Assembly (NCBI GenBank): GCA_003155465.1 | Contig: PMCR01000516.1 | Span: 1-7,449, forward strand | Origin: Myxococcales bacterium | GTDB taxonomy: Bacteria > Myxococcota > Polyangia > Fen-1088 | Length of the DNA: 7,449 bases | Direction of reading: 5' to 3' | Shown: positions 1 through 5,999 of the stretch, one piece after another | How the letters are laid out: each line of letters starts with the position of its first letter | Position numbering within the stretch: position 1 is the stretch's first letter | Made by a program: the position numbers and the translations under genes | The notes under the pieces: model-generated | Database searches by the model: none | Seen by the model: only the letters and a program-made list of their open reading frames with translations | Told to the model about the DNA's origin: nothing

Positions 1-313
1 TCCCTGTCAGAATGGCGGCACCTGCATCGATGGCGTAAACACCCACACCTGTACCTGCGTGGCCGGATTCACCGGGACCAACTGCCAGACCAACATCGAC
101 GACTGCAGCCCCAATCCCTGTCAGAATGGCGGCACCTGTACCGACGGCGTAAATACCTACACCTGTCACTGCGTGACCGGATTCACCGGGACCACCTGCC
201 AGACCAACATCGATGACTGCAGCCCCAATCCCTGTCAGAATGGTGGCACTTGTGTTGACGGCGTCAACAGCTTCACCTGCGATTGCGCCGCTCCCTGGGC
301 GGGAACTACCTGC
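1..313 (+). repeat. 114-bp tandem repeat encoding EGF modules
   Basis: The unit starts with tccctgtcagaatgg at 1, 115 and 229, so the period is exactly 114 bp or 38 codons. Copies 1 and 2 differ at about 10 of 114 positions by my count. Copy 3 (229-313) matches well through its first 20 bases and then diverges to end the array. The array continues off the left edge. The exact codon-multiple period allows copy-number change without a frameshift. Confidence 0.93.
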
Positions 314-1267
314 ACGGCGAAGTTCCAGTGGTTGCCGCTTCCCGGTGGATATGACGCTGGATCTACGGCCCATGCAAACGCCATCAGCGGCGACGGATTG
401 ACTGTAGTCGGGACGGTGAACGGTACGAAGGGGGGCTTCATTGTGGACGACCTCGCCTGGAAGTGGACACAGGTTGGCGGAGTAGCGGCGGTCAGCAGTG
501 CTGCCGAGTGCGCGGGAGCCTTGGGCGTGAACAGCGACGGCACCGTGATTGTGGGCTACAGTGGGATCTACTGTGAATCCTCACCAGCTACCGTATGGAC
601 GAACGGCGAGCCGGCAGCCCTGCCATACGGAGGATTCGACGATAGTGGGGCAACTGCTGTCAGCAGCAACGGAAGCGTCGTGGTTGGATTCGCCTCAAGC
701 GGGACCCCTGTTCCGGTTAGATGGGTTTCGGGTGGTGACCCATCTGAGCTGTCGAGCGCATATAGCAGAGCCACTGGGGTCAGCAGCGACGGATCGGTTG
801 TCGTGGGCTACCTCGATCTTGGGGGGGGCAGTAGCCCATTCAAGTGGACCCAGGCTGGAGGAGCTCTGGGGCTTTCGATGGCGGGCTACAGCTCTGGGAC
901 AGCGCGCGGCATTAGCGGCAACGGATCCATCGTTGTTGGGTCAGTTGGCAACTTCGCGGTGCGCTGGAATGCGGCCGGGACCGCCTTGACTCTGTCAGCT
1001 TCGGGCGGCTCTACGACAAACGGAATTGCCTATGCGGCTAGCCAGGACGGCTCTGTCATCGCGGGAACGACGTCAGCTTCTCCCTCGGAGGCCTTTGTTT
1101 GGACTTTGGCCGGCGGAACCCGCCTCTTGCAGTCGCTCATATCTACTGTGCCCACCGGAAAGGCCATGACTGCCACGAGCATTTCCACCAATGGCAAGAT
1201 CGTCGCTGGCTATGGCGTTGCGGACACAAGCGGCACCGTCAAGGGCTGGATTGCCGTTCTTCCATAG
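2..1267 (+). CDS. Secreted EGF-repeat / HAF-repeat beta-propeller protein, 5' end off window
   Basis: The frame is open from the left edge (first full codon at 2) to TAG at 1265-1267, giving about 421 residues of a longer protein. The first part holds EGF-like modules with the six-Cys order (DDC, NPC, GTC, YTC, HC, TTC): one lacking its first Cys at the edge, then two complete ones ending at 313. The second part, about 320-1264, has seven copies of S-x-(D/N)-G-x-x-(V/I)-(V/A)-G, spaced 40-48 residues, most followed by an aromatic strand such as WKWTQ, FKWTQ or FVWTL. This matches the 'extracellular repeat, HAF family' pattern and suggests a seven-bladed propeller. An extracellular adhesive or binding role is inferred from the modules; no ligand can be named. 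No sorting signal is visible at the C-terminus (GWIAVLP). The signal peptide would lie off window. Codons ending in A or T look commoner here than in the DsbA-like gene. It converges on the sulfatase gene with 48 bp between the stops. Confidence 0.85.
   Translation, partial: PCQNGGTCIDGVNTHTCTCVAGFTGTNCQTNIDDCSPNPCQNGGTCTDGVNTYTCHCVTGFTGTTCQTNIDDCSPNPCQNGGTCVDGVNSFTCDCAAPWAGTTCTAKFQWLPLPGGYDAGSTAHANAISGDGLTVVGTVNGTKGGFIVDDLAWKWTQVGGVAAVSSAAECAGALGVNSDGTVIVGYSGIYCESSPATVWTNGEPAALPYGGFDDSGATAVSSNGSVVVGFASSGTPVPVRWVSGGDPSELSSAYSRATGVSSDGSVVVGYLDLGGGSSPFKWTQAGGALGLSMAGYSSGTARGISGNGSIVVGSVGNFAVRWNAAGTALTLSASGGSTTNGIAYAASQDGSVIAGTTSASPSEAFVWTLAGGTRLLQSLISTVPTGKAMTATSISTNGKIVAGYGVADTSGTVKGWIAVLP
821..828 (+). 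repeat. G8 homopolymer inside the propeller coding region
   Basis: Eight consecutive G bases encode the Gly-Gly-Gly turn after the VVVGYLDL strand of the fourth HAF repeat. It is the longest mononucleotide run I noticed in the window. Slippage here would frameshift the surface protein, so it could be a mutation-prone site, or a place where sequencing error should be checked. Confidence 0.9.
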
Positions 1268-1315
1268 GGCATTCGCCCAACCCTCGACGACGCAGTCGCC
1301 GGCGCCGAACTCCTG

Positions 1316-3454
1316 CTACTGGTGGTCTCCCAGAACCACCAGCGGGGGAAGCCCTCGCAGCGGTGAGTACAGGATCAGCCGTCGCAGCTCCCGTGCGATC
1401 TCGGGATACTGGCCTGACAGCTCCGCGTCCGGGTCCTCATTGCCCAGGCGGTAAAGTTCGAGCAGCTGCTCGACCGGGGCCCAAAGCAGTTTCCAGCCGC
1501 TCTGCACGACCGCCACCTGATCGTTGTCCCGTAGCAGGATGGCCCGTTGCGACAGCTTGATGCCGCCAACCATCGCGGGCAGAAGCGGGTCGCCCTGGCA
1601 GTCGTCACACCCCCCGCCACCCGCCAGGGCAAGCAGGGTGGGAGCAATGTCCGTCAAGGTGACGGGTGTGCTGATGGTGTGGCTTCCGCTGCCAGGGATT
1701 CGAATCAGCAGCGGAACATGAACCAGGAAGTCGTAGACGAAGCGCGTGTGATGGAGGAGTTGGCGCTCCCCGAGGGCCTCGCCGTGGTCTGCGCTCACGA
1801 CCACGATCGTCGTCTGGGCAAGCGGATCCTTGTCGATCGCATCAACCAGACGCCGGATGTCTTCGGTCGCCGCTTCGGCGAACTTTTCGTAGCGGGCCGC
1901 GGGCGATCCGTCCGCCGCTGTCGTGAACTCTTGCCAGTCGTGCAAGTCGAACAGGTGTACCCAGAGGAAGAACGGCGCTCCGGCGCGCAGCTCACGCAGA
2001 ACCGCCAGCGTACGCTGCACCACCGTCTGGTTCTGCGGCTGGCGCGCCCCCGCGGGACCTTCGATCTGTCCGGCGCTGTCAGGGATCAGCTCGACGCGGG
2101 CGAAGCCCTCGCGAAGATCAAATCGGGGGTGCAACTCCAGCCGCTCCTCGTAGGTGAAACGCACCGGCCGGATCGACGACACCAGCGCCGTGTGGTAACC
2201 GAGACGTCCCAGGCGTGCGGCCAGGGTCGTCTTGGCGTCGTCGGCGCAGGGGCCAAGCCGAGACGTTTGCAGAATGGGCAAAGAGAGCCGGGTTGAGGAC
2301 GATGGGGCGTACGCGTGGCGAAAACTGAAGCTTCCGTTCAGCAAGGGAGCAGCCGCGTGGGCCAATGGCCGATGCGAGCCATCCGCGTAGTCAGCCCGCA
2401 GAGCGTCGACGGTGATCATGACGATGCTCATTCCCTGCGTCCGGTCCACCAGATTCCGCACCTCGGGAGAGGCCAGCAGAGGCTGCCAGCGTTTCGCCGG
2501 GAAGGACGCCGCCAACCACCGCGCGTGATCCGGCGCCATGTCAGAACCGTCGCAATCCTCGTCCACGCCGTTTCCCGGGATATCGAGGGCCAACGGATTG
2601 ATCGTACTGTCGAGGTCGTTACAATCGCCCCCTCCCCACAAAGGCGAAAATCCATCGCGGTCCAGATCCACAACCGATCGCCAAAGCCTGGTCGCACGAC
2701 CGGTGTAGAGCTTGCCTGACGACAGCATGGTCGGAGAACGCACCCGGTTCGTCGCGACGGCCGTAGCAGCCATGGCGACCAGAAGGGCCGCCATGAGCAC
2801 GGCGGCCCGCCGGTGGGCGCGCGTATGGCGGGCCCAGGGGCAAAGCCCTGCCAGGTCCAGGGCAGCCTGAACCAGAACCACCGCCACGATGGCGGCGGTG
2901 TTGTGCAAGTACCGATACCCGTCGGGCAGCCAGCGCCAGTCTAGGGCGAAAGCGCCGATGGCCAGGGCCAGGGGCAACACCGCGATCACGCGTTTCGCGC
3001 GTGGCGGCTGGGCGCGCAGCCGGCCAAACAAGCGGAACGCCCCAATCAACGCCAGGCAAGTGAGAGGGATCACCACCCACGGCCCTGCCCCGGCCAGCGA
3101 GGAGCGTCGGATGCCAGCCCCGGAAAACAGCTGCAGTGTGCCCCAGACATAGAGCGGAGAGAGGAGGATGGAACTGAGGACCGCGAAAATCCATTCCGGG
3201 CGCCGAATTGCGGTAGCAGCCGCTAGCCGACCTGCCAGCCGGCCCAACCATGCCAGCGCGACCACCTCCACCAACCCTAGCCACAGCCCTGTGCTCAGGA
3301 GCAGGGGCACGCAAAGAGCCCGCTCCAGCCCGCTGGTTCCCCGCTTGCTCGCCGCAAGATCCAGCAAGACCAAGGGCAAAGTGGCCACTACGGACGTGAA
3401 CAACAGATCGATCTGGAACCTGCGGGGCGGGACACTGGCCTCATTGCCCATCAT
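1316..3454 (-). CDS. Membrane-anchored sulfatase-superfamily protein with MopE-type metal-binding segment
   Basis: The product is 712 residues. Residues 16-234 form about seven hydrophobic helices, which would place the rest in the periplasm. Residues 263-305 carry DLDRDG, GGDCNDLD and NGVDEDCDG, the MopE-like putative metal-binding motif, with two Cys (278, 301). Residues 341-700 are a sulfatase/alkaline-phosphatase-superfamily domain: D350 in ITVDALRADY, HAYAPSSSTRLS at 380-391 at the nucleophile site, WVHLFDLHD at 498-506, SADHGEALGE at 554-563, then HVPLLIRIPG and TDIAPTLLALAG. The nucleophile site lacks the C/S-x-P-x-R sulfatase consensus and has no Cys, so sulfatase activity is uncertain; Ser or Thr could act instead, as in phosphotransferase relatives. 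I chose ATG 3454, which overlaps the TGA of the upstream MFS frame (ATGA) and suggests translational coupling; ATG 3451 is the next codon. The frame stays open upstream to 4003, but those codons overlap the MFS gene out of frame and read as shadow. Confidence 0.85.
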   Translation of the reverse strand: MMGNEASVPPRRFQIDLLFTSVVATLPLVLLDLAASKRGTSGLERALCVPLLLSTGLWLGLVEVVALAWLGRLAGRLAAATAIRRPEWIFAVLSSILLSPLYVWGTLQLFSGAGIRRSSLAGAGPWVVIPLTCLALIGAFRLFGRLRAQPPRAKRVIAVLPLALAIGAFALDWRWLPDGYRYLHNTAAIVAVVLVQAALDLAGLCPWARHTRAHRRAAVLMAALLVAMAATAVATNRVRSPTMLSSGKLYTGRATRLWRSVVDLDRDGFSPLWGGGDCNDLDSTINPLALDIPGNGVDEDCDGSDMAPDHARWLAASFPAKRWQPLLASPEVRNLVDRTQGMSIVMITVDALRADYADGSHRPLAHAAAPLLNGSFSFRHAYAPSSSTRLSLPILQTSRLGPCADDAKTTLAARLGRLGYHTALVSSIRPVRFTYEERLELHPRFDLREGFARVELIPDSAGQIEGPAGARQPQNQTVVQRTLAVLRELRAGAPFFLWVHLFDLHDWQEFTTAADGSPAARYEKFAEAATEDIRRLVDAIDKDPLAQTTIVVVSADHGEALGERQLLHHTRFVYDFLVHVPLLIRIPGSGSHTISTPVTLTDIAPTLLALAGGGGCDDCQGDPLLPAMVGGIKLSQRAILLRDNDQVAVVQSGWKLLWAPVEQLLELYRLGNEDPDAELSGQYPEIARELRRLILYSPLRGLPPLVVLGDHQ
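1319..1342. repeat. 8-bp perfect inverted repeat at the convergent gene end
   Basis: CTGGTGGT (1319-1326) and ACCACCAG (1335-1342) pair perfectly around an 8-base loop. The repeat covers the last codons of the sulfatase gene, directly before its stop, and lies about 50 bp past the stop of the opposing EGF/HAF gene. There is no T-tract on either side, so it is not a standard intrinsic terminator. It might stabilise 3' ends or help separate convergent transcripts, but chance is possible. Confidence 0.4.
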
Positions 3455-3951
3455 TTGGCCACCCGACCCAAGAAGAACAGCGATCCGCCACCGCCCACCG
3501 ACAACGCGACCGCGCCAGCCAGGAGGAACGCCGGTGCAAACGAGGCCATCGCCGGAACATTGCTGCCCGCACCGCCCACCCCGGCGAGAAACCGCCCGGT
3601 GCAGGCCGCGCCCAACGTCGGGACCAGTCCAGTCAACCCCATGCCCGCTGCGACCAGCAGCAAACCCACTCCGATCACCACGCGCGGTCCGAAGCGCGCA
3701 GCCAGAATGCCGGAAAACACCACCGTCACCAAGTAGCCGATCAGGTTCCACGACTGCAGCGCGCCGGTTTGCGTGTTGGAAAGCCGCAACGCCTCTTGCA
3801 TCGCCGGCAGAATGCTCGTGTATCCAAACCGCGCCAGCCCCAGCGCGCTGAACACGACCAGGATCACCAGGCCGAGGACAACGAAGCCATAGTGAATACG
3901 GCCTTCGTTGCTGACCCACCGAGGTTGGTTGTTGACCAGCATCGAACCCAT
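3451..3951 (-). pseudogene. MFS transporter with apparent in-frame internal deletion
   Basis: The reading frame is intact but only 166 codons, against roughly 400 for a full MFS carrier. Residues 20-134 look like helices 1-4 of a YbfB/YjiJ-type MFS protein: GLARFGYTSILP after helix 1, an LIGYL segment, the loop-2/3 signature GILAARFGPR at 81-90, and RFLAGVGGAGSNVPAMA in helix 4. The expected W-F-rich loop and helix 5 do not follow. Instead SFAPAFLLAGAVALSVGGG (137-155) resembles the last helix of such carriers. I infer loss of helices 5-11 by an in-frame deletion near 3541-3546. It probably cannot transport alone. Its ATG (3951) directly follows the TGA of the upstream frame, and its own TGA overlaps the sulfatase start, so translation through it may still serve that gene. 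A second possible start is ATG at 3942. A genuine short membrane protein remains an alternative. Confidence 0.7.
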
Positions 3952-4230
3952 TCAGTGCGCCGATCCGTGACGCAGGATCGCGCCGTATTTGCCGACCGCC
4001 CACACCTCATCCGCGCCATAACCCCTGAGGCCGAACAGGGCGCCCTTGCCGTCGGACGCGCCGCTGTCGACCCGACCGGTCGCGCCAGTTCCGGGTACTG
4101 TTGAGGCTTCATCGACCACGTGGGACAGTGTACTCCCATCACGTCTTCGCGGCGTTCGCATCAGCGGCACCCGGGAAGCCTCCGCATCGCGGTTGAGTCG
4201 ATGTCCTATCTGCCGCCGGAGATCGCGCAC
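3952..4230 (-). pseudogene. C-terminal remnant of a BNR/Asp-box-like repeat protein
   Basis: The last 26 residues, including GADEVWAVGKYGAILRHG, fit the 'ddVWAVGegGtIlhw' repeat of long secreted beta-propeller-like proteins common in Myxococcota. This family call rests on one repeat. The frame opens after a TGA at 4354-4356; a GTG at 4228-4230 is a possible start. Before about 4080 the sequence is Arg-rich, low in hydrophobic strands and shows no further repeat, so it does not look like the body of such a protein. The stop TGA (3952-3954) directly abuts the MFS ATG. I read it as the tail of a truncated gene, with everything upstream lost or scrambled. Confidence 0.4.
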
Positions 4231-4304
4231 ATCTTCACTGTCCTGAAGGTGGCGCTGGGTTCCTTCGTCCCGAATGCCGATTTCGTATTTGCCTTCGTTG
4301 GCGG

Positions 4305-4649
4305 TTGGTCCACGACGCTCGTCCCGGATTATTGGCAGCAGTCGCGAAGATCCTCAAAGGTGAACTGCTTACCAAGCAGGACACGGCAAGCATGACCATT
4401 GGGGAATCTGGGTTCCTCCTGAATGCCCCCCTGGCCCGGAACGGTCGGCGGCTGAATTCAGCAGCGCTCGACTGGTTCTTCTTCTGCGACGGCAGTCCGC
4501 TCGAAGCCCGACCAGCCTTGGATCCGACGGTGTCCCGCAACCCGATCAAGAAGGGGACGGTGGACATGGACAACACCAAGCTGGCGCTCGCGTTGAAGAG
4601 GGAACTGCGACAATCTGGCGGCAGCGCAGCAGCCAAGGACGGCGATTAG
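4305..4649 (+). CDS. Unrecognised hypothetical protein, weakly supported
   Basis: I do not recognise this product. The frame from TTG 4305 gives 114 residues; from ATG 4392 it gives 85, with AGGA at 4378-4381 as a possible ribosome site 10 bases upstream. In favour: a protein-like composition (LLAAVAKILKGELLTKQD, NSAALDWFFFCDG, MDNTKLALALKRELRQSGG), mostly G/C third bases in the second half, and a possible terminator hairpin 60 bp after the stop. Against: no family match, no signal peptide and no neighbour in operon. It may be the 3' end of a broken gene whose upstream part is in another frame; the +1 frame around 4201-4330 (LPPEIAHIFTVLKVALGSF) also looks partly protein-like. Confidence 0.3.
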   Translation: MVHDARPGLLAAVAKILKGELLTKQDTASMTIGESGFLLNAPLARNGRRLNSAALDWFFFCDGSPLEARPALDPTVSRNPIKKGTVDMDNTKLALALKRELRQSGGSAAAKDGD

Positions 4650-4903
4650 AGCGGGACTGGCCAAGGTCCGGCTGCTGCCCCAGCACGCGCGCCTGGCGCG
4701 AGCCGCATCGCCGGCATGCCCGGCGTTCTTGCCCGGAAATGAGCCGACACTCATGCAGTCCTCCCACCCAGACCATACTCTCGCCGAACCGAGCCGGTAA
4801 GGCTGTCCGGGCCTCGGGCCACGCAACGCGTGCCAGCAGCTTGGGTGCGGATGACCGCTTGGCGAACCACAGGGCTTGCGTATGGGTGGTCTCACATCGC
4901 CGT
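4650..4903. other. Stretch without a recognisable gene
   Basis: Between the short ORF and the promoter, no frame on either strand gives a protein-like sequence or a known motif. The open frames here (for example minus 4546-5049 and plus 4739-4966) are rich in Arg, Ser, Pro and Cys with irregular hydrophobicity, as expected for non-coding GC-rich DNA. The only structure seen is the hairpin at 4709-4725. Confidence 0.6.
4709..4730 (+). terminator. Possible intrinsic terminator
   Basis: CGCCGG (4709-4714) and CCGGCG (4720-4725) form a 6-bp all-GC stem around a 5-base loop, followed at once by TTCTT (4726-4730). It lies 60 bp after the stop of the hypothetical ORF ending at 4649. The T-tract is short and interrupted, and GC-rich genomes give such hairpins by chance. 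Confidence 0.35.
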
Positions 4904-4932
4904 TTGACTTGCGCCGCGGTGGTTTCTAATCT
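4904..4932 (+). promoter_or_regulatory. Sigma70-like promoter for the DsbA-like gene
   Basis: TTGACT at 4904-4909 matches the -35 consensus at five of six bases. Downstream, TCTAAT (4925-4930, five of six to TATAAT, spacer 15) or TAATCT (4927-4932, spacer 17) can serve as -10. The segment is clearly more AT-rich than its surroundings. Transcription would begin near 4937-4940, leaving a leader of about 120 nt before the chosen ATG at 5061. Confidence 0.5.
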
Positions 4933-4971
4933 TTGCCCCGATGCACCTATTTCTATCTCGATCTGACATGG

Positions 4972-4988
4972 GAACCCTGAAAGGGTTC
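4972..4988 (+). promoter_or_regulatory. Perfect hairpin in the leader of the DsbA-like gene
   Basis: GAACCCT (4972-4978), a GAA triloop and AGGGTTC (4982-4988) form a 7-bp perfect stem. It is followed by a C/G-dense stretch (4989-5047) containing the spaced direct repeat CGCTCG-CTT-CGCTCG (5025-5039). The hairpin lies inside the predicted 5' leader. It might be a leader structure or one unit of a dispersed intergenic repeat; no riboswitch class is recognised and there is no T-tract. Confidence 0.45.
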
Positions 4989-5060
4989 GCTCCGCCCTTC
5001 GGCCCCCCACCCGCCACGCCTCCCCGCTCGCTTCGCTCGGCCTCGCCATGCCCTGGCGCG

Positions 5061-5999
5061 ATGGTGCGCCGACAGCACAGCCGGCGGGCTCCCCATGCGA
5101 GCGGCCTGGTTTCCGCAGCCCTGTTCGCCGTTCTCGGCGCTTGGGCCCAGCCTGCGCTCCTGGTTCGGCCGGCCGCAGCCGCGCCCGCCGAGCAAAAACC
5201 GGGCAACCCCGACGCCAAGGGCTCCGGCGAGGCTGACGCCTCGTCCGCGCCCGGCATCGACATCAGCAAGCTGGGCGACCTTCCACGCAAAGTCTTCTTC
5301 CGCGTGGTCAACCGCGAGCCATCGAGCTGCGGCAAAGGTCACAGCCTCCTCTACTCAGTCAAGCACGACCCGGCCTGCAAGCGTTCGGTCTACTCGGCCA
5401 AGTACGTGGCGAAGCTGGCCGAGGCCGGATACACGGAATCGGAGATAGGCGAGGAGTTGCAGATTCGGTACCACGACGTGGTTCACAACAACATCGACGT
5501 CAGTCGGGCGCCCAACAAGGGTCCGGCCGAGGCCCGGGTCACGCTCGTCGAGTTCGTGGACTACGAATGCCCGCACTGCCGGATGGCCCAGTCGCTCATC
5601 CGACAAGTCCTAGACGCATACCCGGGACAGGTGCGGCTTTACTTCAAGCACTTCCCTTTGAGTCCCCACACCAACTCGCGCCTTGCGGCCGAGGCCGCTA
5701 CGGCTGCGCAGAAGCAGGGCAAGTTCTGGCCCTACAGCGACAAACTGTGGGACAATGCCGACAATCTCACCCCGGCGGTTCTGGAAAAAATCGCCAAGGA
5801 GGTGGGCCTCGACGTCGCCCGATGGCGGGGCGACATGAACTCGGACGAGGTCAAGGCACGCGTGGCCCAAGACAAGTCCGACGGCACCGCGTTGGGAGTC
5901 AACTCCACGCCCACCATCTACCTCAACGGTCGCAAGTACGCCGGCCGCCACGATATCGAAGCCATGAGCGACTGGGTCGACGAAGAGCTAGGCAGGTAG
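5061..5999 (+). CDS. Exported DsbA-family thiol-disulfide oxidoreductase with N-terminal Cys module
   Basis: A 312-residue thioredoxin-fold protein, probably forming, breaking or rearranging disulfides outside the cytoplasm. Residues 1-41 are a signal peptide: MVRRQHSRR, a hydrophobic core (GLVSAALFAVLGAWA) and Ala-rich cleavage sites. Residues 80-140 form a helical module with C90 (SSCGKGHSLLYS), C106 (DPACKRS) and GYTESEIGEELQIRYHD. The DsbA/thioredoxin domain (about 150-312) begins with VTLVEFVDYECPHC, with the DsbA-type CPHC active site at 170-173, the helical insert AEAATAAQKQGKFWPYSDKL, and the cis-Pro motif STPT at 282-285 followed by IYLNGRKYAG. The long linker at 41-75 is disordered-looking. 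ATG 5061 was chosen because it gives a clean signal peptide. ATGs at 4941 and 4968 would add a Pro-rich, non-protein-like extension. No good Shine-Dalgarno precedes 5061, so the start is the least certain part. The gene is probably driven by the promoter at 4904. Confidence 0.88.
   Translation: MVRRQHSRRAPHASGLVSAALFAVLGAWAQPALLVRPAAAAPAEQKPGNPDAKGSGEADASSAPGIDISKLGDLPRKVFFRVVNREPSSCGKGHSLLYSVKHDPACKRSVYSAKYVAKLAEAGYTESEIGEELQIRYHDVVHNNIDVSRAPNKGPAEARVTLVEFVDYECPHCRMAQSLIRQVLDAYPGQVRLYFKHFPLSPHTNSRLAAEAATAAQKQGKFWPYSDKLWDNADNLTPAVLEKIAKEVGLDVARWRGDMNSDEVKARVAQDKSDGTALGVNSTPTIYLNGRKYAGRHDIEAMSDWVDEELGR

Noticed and set aside
1547..2296. Long plus-strand frame of 249 codons.
   Set aside because: Lies antisense to the catalytic domain of the sulfatase, and its translation is Arg/Gln-rich with no motif.
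2619..3314. Minus-strand frame of 231 codons overlapping the sulfatase in another phase.
   Set aside because: Ala/Gly/Arg/His-rich shadow of the membrane-domain coding sequence in a GC-rich genome.
3168..3851. Plus-strand frame of 227 codons.
   Set aside because: Antisense to the MFS and sulfatase genes; Pro/Arg/Ser-rich with no recognisable fold.
3455..4003. N-terminal 183-codon extension of the sulfatase frame (minus strand).
   Set aside because: It is Arg/Gly-rich without helices and overlaps the MFS frame, which has clear transmembrane helices and family motifs; the ATGA at 3454 gives a normal start.
4120..4145. TGGGA...TCCCA inverted repeat near the end of the BNR-like remnant.
   Set aside because: Only five paired bases with no T-tract or conserved context; expected by chance.
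4941..5060. Upstream starts ATG 4941 and ATG 4968 for the DsbA-like gene.
   Set aside because: They add a Pro/Arg-rich stretch translated from the GC-dense block and would bury the signal peptide; kept only as an alternative.
4546..5335. Minus-strand frames between the short ORF and the DsbA-like gene.
   Set aside because: Irregular composition, no motif, and they overlap the promoter and the signal peptide region of the well-supported plus-strand gene.
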